A model generated the notes under the pieces. It was not told where the DNA came from, did not search any database, and saw nothing but the letters and a program-made list of their open reading frames with translations. A DNA stretch of 64,000 nucleotides, from NCBI RefSeq assembly GCF_013141775.1, contig NZ_WHOB01000027.1, positions 211,620 to 275,619 of the forward strand, read 5' to 3'. Shown piece by piece: positions 18,443 to 27,177 of this stretch (position 1 is its first letter; the number at the start of each line of letters is the position of its first letter). This DNA is from Paenibacillus phytohabitans. Its GTDB lineage: Bacteria; Bacillota; Bacilli; Paenibacillales; Paenibacillaceae. The translations under genes and the position numbers were made by a program.

Positions 18443-18455
18443 GATCAGTTATACC

Positions 18456-19838
18456 TTATTTGTTCTTCCACAATTCCTTGAACTTCGCATCCATAGCCTC
18501 TGTAACCTGCTCCGGAGTGGTCTTGCGTCCGCCGATAATTTCAGCAAATTTAGCTTCCATTTCTTCAGCTACACCTGTCGGCCACATCTGATTGGGGAAG
18601 TACACGGATTTTCCGTTATTCAGGTAGGAATCGTTGACTTCCTTGAAGAGTTCATGGTTCAGGGCCACACCTTTATATACACTGATCGAGCTGTTCGCTC
18701 CGGTCCAGGCTTTGAACAGGTCAGACTGGCCGTCAAACAGATAATTCATCACTTCTTTGGCGACATCCAGATTCTCCGACTTGGCATTCAATGCGAATCC
18801 GGCAGCAGTTGCAGCGGACACGTAAGTCGGCTGTCCTGCTTCATTCGCCGGCAGGGAGAAGAATCCACGGGTAAAGTCAGCTGCACCTTTGGCCGTTAAT
18901 GTAGCATAATCCCAGGTTCCGTCAAAAATCATCGCCGATTTGCCGTCAATAAACAGCTGGGCCGCTTGGGCACTTCCAAGTCCGAGTGAATTTTTGACCA
19001 CATAGCCTTTGTCGTACAATTCCTTCATCTTGGAGATTGTCGCTGCCCATTTCGGATCTGACAGTGATTTCTCGCCTGCCTGGAGCTTGGTGTCAAAATC
19101 CATTTCATCCGGGTAAACGACATTGGCGGCAATCTGATACATTCCGAACTGCAGGAACCACGGATCTTTATCCGCCAGTGAGATTGGAGTAATACCCGCG
19201 TCCTTCAGCTTCTGGCAGGCTTCAAGGAATGAAGGCCAGTCTTGCGGCATTTCCGTAATGCCTGCCTGCTTGAACAAGTCCTGATTATAGTAGACCCCCA
19301 GGTAATCCAGGCCGCCTGCGATTCCGTAAGGCTTGCCCTCGTAAGACATATCCTCCTTCGCGCCCTGGCTGATGTTATCCCAGAAGGCCAGATCGGACAG
19401 ATCGGCCGCATAACCAGCTTTGGCCATATCCAGCACTCCAAGGGATGCATTTCTCGGGAAAACCCAGTAAATATCCGGCCCTTGACCTGAAGCAAGCTTG
19501 GTACGGATAGAAGTGAAGTACTGTTCATCCGGAAGCTTCGAAGTTTCCAGTGTCACGTTAGGGAACTTCTCCTTGACGAGCTTAGGCATGATATCGAGTG
19601 CGAAATCCTGTCCGTCCGGTGCTTTCGTGCCGGATACCATCATTGTGAGCGTCACCTTCTTGGTGCTGCTGGAGGTATCTGCGGTTGCCGCAGCCGAAGC
19701 CTCAGCTTCCGGCTTGGTTGAAGCGTTCCCATTATTGGCCGGCTGATTCCCGTTGCTTCCTGATCCGCAGCCGGCAAGCAGTGTAAGCATCAACGCCAGC
19801 AGCAGCGTGCCCGTCCGTTTCTTTGATCGCGTTTTCAT
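18456..19838 (-). CDS. Extracellular solute-binding lipoprotein of a CUT1 ABC importer
   Basis: 460 aa. A lipoprotein signal with lipobox LAGC (Cys about 24) leads into a Ser/Asn/Ala-rich linker. The rest is a family-1 solute-binding protein (GQGPDIYWVFPRNASLG; YEGKPYGIAGGLDYLGVYYN; LFIDGKSAMIFDGTWDYA). It binds oligosaccharide outside the cell. The start ATG follows GGGAGGTTATTT. It is divergent from the YesM/YesN system at 19989, a layout in which the two-component system normally senses the sugar and drives the importer. The ligand is probably arabino- or galacto-oligosaccharide, judged only from the nearby GH43/GH51/GH78 genes. Confidence 0.9.
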   Translation of the reverse strand: MKTRSKKRTGTLLLALMLTLLAGCGSGSNGNQPANNGNASTKPEAEASAAATADTSSSTKKVTLTMMVSGTKAPDGQDFALDIMPKLVKEKFPNVTLETSKLPDEQYFTSIRTKLASGQGPDIYWVFPRNASLGVLDMAKAGYAADLSDLAFWDNISQGAKEDMSYEGKPYGIAGGLDYLGVYYNQDLFKQAGITEMPQDWPSFLEACQKLKDAGITPISLADKDPWFLQFGMYQIAANVVYPDEMDFDTKLQAGEKSLSDPKWAATISKMKELYDKGYVVKNSLGLGSAQAAQLFIDGKSAMIFDGTWDYATLTAKGAADFTRGFFSLPANEAGQPTYVSAATAAGFALNAKSENLDVAKEVMNYLFDGQSDLFKAWTGANSSISVYKGVALNHELFKEVNDSYLNNGKSVYFPNQMWPTGVAEEMEAKFAEIIGGRKTTPEQVTEAMDAKFKELWKNK

Positions 19839-19902
19839 TAAATAACCTCCCTATTCTTCTATACCTTCGATTTCCCGGCCGCCCTTCATCCCGGTGGCTG
19901 TA

Positions 19903-19932
19903 TTGATATCTTAATCGTGAAAGCGGTATAAT
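19903..19932 (+). promoter_or_regulatory. Sigma-A promoter of the YesM/YesN operon, overlapped by a cre-like site
   Basis: -35 TTGATA (19903-19908), 18-base spacer, perfect -10 TATAAT (19927-19932). Positions 19918-19931 read TGAAAGCGGTATAA, one base off the CcpA cre consensus, and they overlap the -10. This suggests glucose repression of the sensor system. The promoter is well supported; the cre site is a guess from pattern. Confidence 0.6.
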
Positions 19933-19988
19933 TACTTTTGCATTTAAGGTGCACTATTTTACGGTCTTCTACATCGGAGGAAACAAGT

Positions 19989-21782
19989 ATGAAATTTGTC
20001 AGTATCAAAACGAAGCTTTTTCTGGCGCTGGTCCTTGTCTCCGTCATTCCGATAGTCATTGTCACGTATAGCTCCTATCAGAGCTATACCGATCTGGTCA
20101 ACCAGCAGACCTCACTTGTTGCCTCCAACACCGTTCATAATACGGTTCAGGGCATTGAGGACATATTCGGAAATATTGAACGCATCTCGCTGACCATCCA
20201 GCAGCAGTCTTCGAGTGCAACCGCATACAGTACAGTAAGTGATGAACTGAAGAAGCTGGCACTTACCAGCGACTCCTACGACATTTTCATTATACAGAAC
20301 AAGCTGAAGCTGATCTTCGAGAATTTGCTGCTCAGCTATGATTATGTTAACGGAATTTATCTTTTTGCCCCTGACGGCAAAAACATCAGCTACGGCAGCA
20401 CCGCCGAGCTTCAGGTCGGCTATGTCCCGTTCCAGGATGACTGGTATCAGCAGACCATAGCCAGCAAAGGCCAGCTTTATATCGGAGAACCCGGAGTAAA
20501 ACCATATATCATTAACTCTGAACCTTCCCTGGTCTTCTCCCGGGCGCTTTACGATATGAAGACCCAAGAGTTCCTCGGCGTATTCATGCTGGACTGCAGC
20601 CTGGATATTTTCAAGGGCCTGAACCAGGATGCCGTACCCAATATGAGCTACTTTGTCCTGGCGAATGACGACGGCAACATTATCTATGACAGTACCGGCA
20701 AGAACACCGACACCCGGCTGCCAAGCGCCTTAATCCGCAGAACGGAGGCCATGGCGGGCGATGAGCTGGAATTTTACGACGGGGACATGTTAACTGTGAT
20801 TCAAAAGCTTCCGGTCTATCACTGGAGTGTCATCGCCAATATCTCACTAAGCGGGCTGTATGAGAAATACGGAATATCCCGGAAGCTGATCGTTTACATT
20901 TCTCTGACCTGCGCCGTTATTTTCATTCTGCTCTCTGTTCTGCTCTCCAACTGGATTACCAAACCGATTACCCGGCTGGCCCGGATCATGCGCAAAAACA
21001 AATCACAGAAGTTCATCACGACCGATATTGAGCCTCAACGGGTGGACGAAATCGGCTTCCTGTATACGGAATACAACAAGATGATGAAGGACATCGATAC
21101 CTTTGTCAGGGAAAGCTACCAGAATAAAATCCTGACCATGGACTCGCAGATGAAAGCGCTTGAAGCCCAGATTAATTCACATTTCCTGTACAACACGCTT
21201 GAATCTATCAACAGTATTGCCGAAATTGAGGAGGTAGACAGCATTGCCGTGATGACCAAATCCCTGGGGGACATGTTCCGTTATAGCATCAAGACCGACA
21301 GTGAGCTGGTGCTTGCCCGGGAAGAGCTGCAGCATGTCGATAACTATATGACCATCCAGCAGATCCGCTATGGCAGCAAAATCCGTTATGTCAAAGAAAT
21401 GGAGCCGGCTGTGCTGGATGCCAGAATTCTCAAGCTGATTCTTCAGCCTTTGGTGGAAAATGCCGTCTACCACGGATTGGAGAACAAGAAGGGCAGCGGA
21501 TTGCTTCTGCTCAGAGGCTACCTGGAGCCGGATAGCGGGCGGATTATCTTTGAAATCCGCGATGACGGGATCGGCATTCCCGCCGAACGGCTGAATGAGA
21601 TTCAGGAGCTGCTCGAGCTGCAGCCTGAGTTCATGGGACTGGGGCATCGCAGCAGACAGAGCATCGGCATTAAGAATGTGCACTCCCGCATTGCGCTCTA
21701 TTACGGCTCTGACTTCGGACTGGCGATTACCAGCGAACCTGCGGCGGGTACGGCCATAACCTTGACTCTCCCCTCCAAATAA
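19989..21782 (+). CDS. Sensor histidine kinase, YesM/LytS-type
   Basis: 597 aa from the ATG at 19989, which follows GGAGG; an in-frame upstream ATG at 19938 has no site. Order of parts: transmembrane helix (LFLALVLVSVIPIVIVTYSS), a large extracytoplasmic Cache-like sensor, a second helix near residue 300-322 (LIVYISLTCAVIFILLSVLL), a HAMP-like linker, the PF06580 kinase segment with phosphoacceptor His about 398 (AQINSHFLYNTLESI), and an ATPase domain with VENAVYHGL, DDGIGI and a C-terminal G-box. It phosphorylates the response regulator encoded 20 bases downstream. Its location suggests that it senses the saccharide imported by the divergent transporter. Confidence 0.93.
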   Translation: MKFVSIKTKLFLALVLVSVIPIVIVTYSSYQSYTDLVNQQTSLVASNTVHNTVQGIEDIFGNIERISLTIQQQSSSATAYSTVSDELKKLALTSDSYDIFIIQNKLKLIFENLLLSYDYVNGIYLFAPDGKNISYGSTAELQVGYVPFQDDWYQQTIASKGQLYIGEPGVKPYIINSEPSLVFSRALYDMKTQEFLGVFMLDCSLDIFKGLNQDAVPNMSYFVLANDDGNIIYDSTGKNTDTRLPSALIRRTEAMAGDELEFYDGDMLTVIQKLPVYHWSVIANISLSGLYEKYGISRKLIVYISLTCAVIFILLSVLLSNWITKPITRLARIMRKNKSQKFITTDIEPQRVDEIGFLYTEYNKMMKDIDTFVRESYQNKILTMDSQMKALEAQINSHFLYNTLESINSIAEIEEVDSIAVMTKSLGDMFRYSIKTDSELVLAREELQHVDNYMTIQQIRYGSKIRYVKEMEPAVLDARILKLILQPLVENAVYHGLENKKGSGLLLLRGYLEPDSGRIIFEIRDDGIGIPAERLNEIQELLELQPEFMGLGHRSRQSIGIKNVHSRIALYYGSDFGLAITSEPAAGTAITLTLPSK

Positions 21783-21802
21783 CACTGAAAGTAGGCTGGA
21801 CC

Positions 21803-23383
21803 ATGTACAAATTCATCATTGTCGACGACGAGCCTTTGATTCGCCAGGGCCTGCTGAAGAAGATCCGCAGCGTAACTGCTGAGCTCAGCTTCTGCGGTGA
21901 AGCAGACAACGGCGAGGATGCTCTTGAGCTCGTCCGCACACAGGACCCGCATCTGATCTTCACCGACATGCGGATGCCGGTAATGGACGGCAAATCCCTG
22001 CTCCGGCAGCTGCAAAGCCAATATCCCGACAAAAAGATTATTGTAATCAGCGGCTACTCTGATTTCGAATATATGCAGGAGGCTATTTCGGCGCGCGTAG
22101 TCCACTATCTGCTGAAGCCGTTCAGTAAAGAAGAGATCCTTGATGCCATCTCCAAAGCGGTAACCGCAATCGAAAGTGAGCAGTCCTCCAAGGCGGAGAC
22201 GCTGAGCATCACCAGAGAAGCTGAGCAGCTCAGTCTGCTTGGAGATATGCATGCCCTGCTGCAATATATTTCTGGATTCTATCCCGTGGAGCACCCGCCC
22301 GTGTTCCGCTCTGCCCCCATGCGGAATCTCATGTCTGCCGGCAGAATGGTCCTGTTAACTCTCTATACACCGGAAGAATTAGCTGCCCAGGAGCCTGCTT
22401 TGAAGGGGACCTGCCTGTTTCTTCTGCACCCGCAGAGCAGGAAGGTGGCCTTCTCTCTCCAGCTCTATGACAGTTCACTTCCAGAGACCGAGATCCTGGA
22501 GCTGGCCGCCTCCGAAGCCCGGAAGCTGATTGCCGGTACAGGACCCCAGGCCTGCATTGGCATCAGCAGTGTAAAGAGCACTGTGTCCGGGCTGCAGCAG
22601 GCACGCGAGGAATCCATGTCTGCCCTGAACTGCCGTGCCATCGCAGACCAGGGCCAGTATTTCCTCTACCATCCCGGCAGCTACCAGACTGCGCCCGTGA
22701 TATGGGAAGGCAGCCGGGACCTGATCTTTTTCATTGAATCGGGCAACACAGGCAAGGTCACTGAAGGGGTGCACGAATATTTTGACTATTACCGCGGTCA
22801 GCCTGCGGCAACTATTCATCAGCTCAAAGAGAATTGCCGGCAGATCATCGCAGAGGTCAAAACGCTGATCGCTGCTTACTTCCCGGCCCAGAACGGACAG
22901 CATCCGTCTTCGAGCCTGGAAGCCGTGCTTAGCATCTCGTTCGATGCTGAGGAGATACGGCTGTACTTCCTTACGGTGCTCACCTCCACTGCGGACTTGC
23001 TCAAGGAGCAATCGGTGTACTCTTCGCCAAATGTCATCGACAATGTGAAGGTATATATCTGCAAAAACATAGCTTCACCCGTCACACTTGAGCATCTGTC
23101 AGGTCTGTTCTACATCAGCCCGAGCTATCTGAGTTTTCTGTTCAAAGAAAAGACCGGTGAGAATCTGATTGATTATGTCAACAAAGAGCGTATTGAGCGC
23201 GCCAAGCTGCTGCTGCGCACAAGTGAGGATAAGATTTATAAGATCGCCAAAGCTTTAGGAATCGACAACGCCAAATACTTTTTCCGGCTGTTCAAGAAAA
23301 TGACGGGACATACACCGGAAGAATACCGGAAGCTGTGTGTAGCCGGAAAGGAGACCGGACCGGATGGATCACCGGGAGCTTGA
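21803..23383 (+). CDS. Response regulator, YesN-type (receiver + AraC HTH)
   Basis: 526 aa. The receiver domain spans residues 1-120, with the acidic pair DDEP (8-9), phospho-acceptor Asp about 55 (FTDMRMPVMDG) and Lys in YLLKPFSK. A long central linker follows. The AraC double HTH occupies the last 100 residues (FYISPSYLSFLFKEKTGENL; NAKYFFRLFKKMTGHTPEEY, ending RKL). It is the cognate partner of the upstream kinase. Likely targets are the divergent transporter operon and the GH operon at 24411-31411. The end overlaps the next regulator gene by 20 bases. Confidence 0.93.
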   Translation: MYKFIIVDDEPLIRQGLLKKIRSVTAELSFCGEADNGEDALELVRTQDPHLIFTDMRMPVMDGKSLLRQLQSQYPDKKIIVISGYSDFEYMQEAISARVVHYLLKPFSKEEILDAISKAVTAIESEQSSKAETLSITREAEQLSLLGDMHALLQYISGFYPVEHPPVFRSAPMRNLMSAGRMVLLTLYTPEELAAQEPALKGTCLFLLHPQSRKVAFSLQLYDSSLPETEILELAASEARKLIAGTGPQACIGISSVKSTVSGLQQAREESMSALNCRAIADQGQYFLYHPGSYQTAPVIWEGSRDLIFFIESGNTGKVTEGVHEYFDYYRGQPAATIHQLKENCRQIIAEVKTLIAAYFPAQNGQHPSSSLEAVLSISFDAEEIRLYFLTVLTSTADLLKEQSVYSSPNVIDNVKVYICKNIASPVTLEHLSGLFYISPSYLSFLFKEKTGENLIDYVNKERIERAKLLLRTSEDKIYKIAKALGIDNAKYFFRLFKKMTGHTPEEYRKLCVAGKETGPDGSPGA

Positions 23384-24356
23384 CCAGGAGCTGCGCCGCC
23401 ATAATACCATAGAAGCCAAGCAGCGGCTCACCCGCCGCAACATCGAGGAGTTCGGCGGCCAAGAAATGACCCTGCCGCCCGGAGAACGGGTTCCGCGTCT
23501 GCCGGAACACCTCTTCTTCCGCCAGGGTGATTATCATATCAGCAAGCACCACAGATTTGCGGCGATGCCGGAGCATACCCATTCTTTTATCGAGCTTAAT
23601 TACATGTACTCCGGCCGCTGCCGTCAGAGGATCGGCGGCTCTGACATTGAGCTGACTCAAGGCCAGATCTGCCTGCTCGATACGGATATGCCCCATTCGA
23701 TATCCATTCTTGAAGAGGATGACATTCTGATTAATATTCTGATGCGTAAGGAAACGCTGAGCGCGGCATTTCTGACACGCCTCGGCATTGACGGGAGATT
23801 AACCGATTTCCTGGTCAATGCCCAATTTCCTTCCACCGCCCATGACCGTTATCTCCTCTTCCGCTCGGAGCACTGCCTGAACCTTCACCATATTCTCGCC
23901 AGTCTTATGTGCGAGTATTTCGCTCCCTGTGAATTCTCGGCGGATATGATCAGCGGCTATATGGTCATCGTATTCACGGAGCTCATGCGGGTATTGAACC
24001 AATATCCTGCGCTAAGCGGGCTTCCGTTGACTAAGCGGGCCGATCTGCTGGAGATTCTGCAGTATCTCGAGCGGCACTTCCGTCATTGTTCCCTGAAGGA
24101 TCTGGCTGCGCACTTTAACTTCAATCCGAATTATCTGGGCAATCTGCTGAAGAAAAGCACCGGCAAAACCTTCGGGGAGCTGGTTCAGGAGCACCGTATG
24201 GCTTATGCCGCTCTCCTGCTCACCAGCAGCGGCCGCTCTATCGGAGAGATTGCCGGCGAATGCGGCTATGAAAGCCTGAGCTTTTTCCACAAGAAATTCG
24301 TTGAGCGCTACGGGCTAACTCCGCTGCTCTACCGCAAACATAACCAAACAACCTGA
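23364..24356 (+). CDS. AraC family transcriptional regulator (cupin + two HTH)
   Basis: 330 aa. An N-terminal cupin domain (residues about 60-130, with MPEHTHSFIELNYMYSG and the metal-type His pattern) is followed by a C-terminal double HTH (NPNYLGNLLKKSTGKTFGEL; CGYESLSFFHKKFVERYGLT, then PLLYRK). ATG follows AAAGGAG by 9 bases and lies inside the 3' end of the response-regulator gene, so the two are translationally linked. A soluble sugar-sensing AraC protein made from the same transcript as a YesM/YesN pair gives two input routes (outside and inside signals) for one locus. Confidence 0.9.
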   Translation: MDHRELDQELRRHNTIEAKQRLTRRNIEEFGGQEMTLPPGERVPRLPEHLFFRQGDYHISKHHRFAAMPEHTHSFIELNYMYSGRCRQRIGGSDIELTQGQICLLDTDMPHSISILEEDDILINILMRKETLSAAFLTRLGIDGRLTDFLVNAQFPSTAHDRYLLFRSEHCLNLHHILASLMCEYFAPCEFSADMISGYMVIVFTELMRVLNQYPALSGLPLTKRADLLEILQYLERHFRHCSLKDLAAHFNFNPNYLGNLLKKSTGKTFGELVQEHRMAYAALLLTSSGRSIGEIAGECGYESLSFFHKKFVERYGLTPLLYRKHNQTT

Positions 24357-24386
24357 GACGCCGCTTGCTGCGGATGCTCAGGTTGT
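24348..24386. terminator. Bidirectional terminator hairpin
   Basis: The 10-base perfect outer stem ACAACCTGAG/CTCAGGTTGT with an inner CGC/GCG stem overlaps the stop codon of the AraC gene. It sits between convergent genes. Confidence 0.75.
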
Positions 24387-24410
24387 TCGTGCTGCCTTAT
24401 CCAGTTGCTT

Positions 24411-25988
24411 CTACAGCTGATATTTACGGATCAGATAAGCCGGAGTACAGCTCCAGGCATGGCAATAGCTGTTAATCAGATGACTGCCGTAAGGTGAAAA
24501 GCTCTTGTCGTTTGGATCATACAGCTCCCAGAACGTATCCGCTCCGTCCTTAATCATCTGCCCCCAGTACTTCTTGATCTCCCGGATGGCTGTCTCCCTC
24601 TCGCCTACCTGAATCAGTGCCTCAATGAAGTGATGAACCATATAAGGTGTGGACATCGGAATCGCAGACTTGTCCTCCAGCAGCCTCAGCATGAGCGCCT
24701 TCGCCTGCTCCGGTTCCGGAACTTCAGCCAGCACCATCCAGATCTGTGACGCATAGGAGACCTGTCTGTCCCTGCCGCTGATGAAGCAGCCGGATTGGGC
24801 GTCCCATAGATGCTCCGCCGCCGCTTGTGTAAGCTCTCCGATTGTCCGCTCCAGCGTAGCCTTACGCTCATCTCCGAGCAAAGCTGCCAGATGCAGCGCA
24901 CGCTTCAAATTATAGATTAAGATAGCTTGGGAAGGGGCCTGCTTGTTCAGGTTAGGGTGCCAGTCAATAAAGGACCACCAGCTCTCATCATCAGCAACGA
25001 TTCCGCGTTCGTCGAGCCGCTCCAGCCCCAGCTCGATCTGCCGGTAAGCAGACGGCCACAGCTCCTCCAGCGTATTTCGGTCACCCGTAGCCAGGAAATA
25101 ATCGTGAAGCACAGAGACAAAAAAGAGCGAATAATCATAGAGATACGTATCGTCAGCTATGACCTGCGGCTTCATGAACAAATTGGCTGTGATCCTGCCC
25201 CGTTCATCCGGATAAGCCGCGAACAGATACAGACAGCGTTTCACAAGACCGTTGCCTGAGAATGTCTCATAATTGGCGAGCGCCTGCAGCCGAAGGTCAC
25301 CAAGCCATAGTCTGCGGTCCCGCTTGGGCCCGTCCTCGAACACCTCCTGCATACACTCCTCCAGCGTCTTTACGCTGACTTCATCGATCGCCTGCAGCTC
25401 CGCGTCCGCAGAGGTGAGCGTGGCGGATAACGCAGAGCGGTCGGCCGAGGTTACAGCTGTGCAGCTGATGTCGGCAAAGGATACCTTGTACTTGGGCGAG
25501 GTATCCAGAACCTTTAGCTTGAGATACCTGAAGCTGTATCTCCGTTCCAGCTTCAGGGCAGCGGGGAGTACATCCAGATGAATCCGCTCCTCCTGCAGCC
25601 AGGAGCTGCTAAGCCATCCGTTGTATTCTGAGAAGGGTTCCGCCATCTCCACCGGCATTTCACCAAGTGTAATCTGCAGATGCAGCGGGGCATCCGGCGG
25701 GCTGCCGACGGGAACGATCCGGATGGCCAGAGCTCCGACCAGATGCTCGCCGAAATCCACAATCACCTCTTCACCTTTGCCGAATGATATGCCGGGCAGG
25801 TCTTGTGCGTGTTGCACCGCTTCTGCCTGCCAGCCATGGATCTGCTGTTCATTCCTTATCATCCGGACGACCTGCTTCGGCGTACATTCCCGCTGAATAA
25901 GCCGGGGCTCCAGCTGCGCGGCAACTGCGGCAAACGCCTCATTTTTGCGAATGGATACGGCTTCTTGACGCTGCATAGCTTGTGTCAT
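24411..25988 (-). CDS. GH78-type (alpha-L-rhamnosidase-like) glycoside hydrolase
   Basis: 525 aa, shorter than full multidomain rhamnosidases (900-1000 aa). The N-terminal third is a beta-sandwich domain. The (alpha/alpha)6 barrel then carries the GH78 hallmark EDGPKRDRRLWLGD, with acidic residues Asp about 219, 224 and 231. No signal peptide. The compact form is common among Firmicute sugar hydrolases annotated as family 78; activity on rhamnose-terminated pectin fragments fits the locus but is not proven. ATG follows GGGAGG by 10 bases. A hairpin separates it from the arabinosidase operon upstream. Confidence 0.82.
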   Translation of the reverse strand: MTQAMQRQEAVSIRKNEAFAAVAAQLEPRLIQRECTPKQVVRMIRNEQQIHGWQAEAVQHAQDLPGISFGKGEEVIVDFGEHLVGALAIRIVPVGSPPDAPLHLQITLGEMPVEMAEPFSEYNGWLSSSWLQEERIHLDVLPAALKLERRYSFRYLKLKVLDTSPKYKVSFADISCTAVTSADRSALSATLTSADAELQAIDEVSVKTLEECMQEVFEDGPKRDRRLWLGDLRLQALANYETFSGNGLVKRCLYLFAAYPDERGRITANLFMKPQVIADDTYLYDYSLFFVSVLHDYFLATGDRNTLEELWPSAYRQIELGLERLDERGIVADDESWWSFIDWHPNLNKQAPSQAILIYNLKRALHLAALLGDERKATLERTIGELTQAAAEHLWDAQSGCFISGRDRQVSYASQIWMVLAEVPEPEQAKALMLRLLEDKSAIPMSTPYMVHHFIEALIQVGERETAIREIKKYWGQMIKDGADTFWELYDPNDKSFSPYGSHLINSYCHAWSCTPAYLIRKYQL

Positions 25989-26141
25989 ACTTGTAGTTCC
26001 TCCCTGGGGTAAGCTTGTTTCCTCCTCTAGTAAAACGCATTCCAGCCCGTTTGAATATGCAGTGAATACAGCAGATCTTGCTCTTATTACAGTTTGCTTC
26101 TCTATTAGGGAACACTATTGGGAAAATCCATTGCTCAGAAG

Positions 26142-26182
26142 AAGGGGCACCCGGCTGCTTGGCGCATGCCGGGTACCCCTTC
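26142..26182 (-). terminator. Strong hairpin after the GH43 gene, probable terminator
   Basis: A 14-base stem AAGGGGTACCCGGC/GCCGGGTGCCCCTT (one G-T pair) around a 12-base loop, directly after the GH43 stop on the minus strand. The T run is poor (CTTCTG), so read-through into the GH78 gene is possible. The remaining bases to 25988 hold only the GH78 ribosome site as far as can be seen. Confidence 0.6.
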
Positions 26183-26188
26183 CTCATT

Positions 26189-27145
26189 CTATAAAGTTAG
26201 CTCATGGCCATCCGGCACCGGCCATCCGAATACCGGCAGTCCGTCTTCTCCCCATGCCACAGGCTGGACACGGGTATGACGGTTAGGGTCATTCAAGGGA
26301 TCTCCCTCTATCTCCTTATAATTTCTGGCGTGATAGACGAGCAGGTCCTGCGTTCCATCTGCCGTTACCGTAAAGCTGTTATGTCCCGGACCGTACTGGC
26401 CGTTCGCTTCGCTGGTCGTAAAGACCGGGACCGGGGATTTCGTCCACGAGCCGGGGTCCAGCAGATTGCTGTCATCCGGCGCGGTAAGCAGGCCCATGCA
26501 GTAATGGTGATCGGTCGCGCTGGCCGAATAGGTCAGGAGAACTCTTCCGTTCTTTTTTATAACAGCAGGCCCTTCATTTACACGGTATCCAATCGTCTCC
26601 CACTCATATTCCGGCCGGGTCAGCAGGATCTGCTCACCTTCCAGCGTCCATGGATTAGCCATCTTCGAGATAAACAGGCTGGAGTTCCCCTGAACCGAAG
26701 GGTCCTCCTGCGCCCACACCAGATACTGTGATCCCGCATGCGCAAAGGTAGTGGCATCCAGCGAGAACGTATCCCATGCGGTATAGATTCTCCCCTTCTC
26801 CTCCCAGCTTCCTTCCAGCGGATTGTCAGAATCATTCTCCAGCACGTATAGACGCTGCGCAAAGGGCGCATCATCACTGCCGGCGGAGAAATAGATGTAC
26901 CACTTCCCGCTGATGTAATGAATTTCCGGCGCCCATACATAACCGCTCATAATACCGTTGGTATGCTTCGTCCAGATGACAACAGGCTCACTGGCTGGAA
27001 GTCCGCCAATCGTCCGGGCTCTCCGCAGCTCAATCCGGTCATATTCGGGAACCGAAGCGGTGAAGTAATAATAGCCGTCACTATGCCGGTAAATGCAGGG
27101 GTCTGCCCGCTGAAGGACCACTGGGTTTGTGATTGTTTCATTCAT
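26189..27145 (-). CDS. GH43 family glycosidase (alpha-L-arabinofuranosidase-like)
   Basis: 318 aa, a single five-bladed propeller domain. Catalytic elements of GH43 are visible: the general-base Asp in RADPCIY near residue 15, WAPEIHY near 75 and the acid Glu in RVNEGPAVIK near 190. No signal peptide, so it is cytoplasmic. It likely removes arabinose from imported arabino-oligosaccharides. It lies 32 bases after the double-GH43 gene in the same operon as GH51. ATG follows AGGAGG. Confidence 0.88.
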   Translation of the reverse strand: MNETITNPVVLQRADPCIYRHSDGYYYFTASVPEYDRIELRRARTIGGLPASEPVVIWTKHTNGIMSGYVWAPEIHYISGKWYIYFSAGSDDAPFAQRLYVLENDSDNPLEGSWEEKGRIYTAWDTFSLDATTFAHAGSQYLVWAQEDPSVQGNSSLFISKMANPWTLEGEQILLTRPEYEWETIGYRVNEGPAVIKKNGRVLLTYSASATDHHYCMGLLTAPDDSNLLDPGSWTKSPVPVFTTSEANGQYGPGHNSFTVTADGTQDLLVYHARNYKEIEGDPLNDPNRHTRVQPVAWGEDGLPVFGWPVPDGHELTL

Positions 27146-27177
27146 TATATAATTCAGCCTCCTGAGTCATTTGCTTG

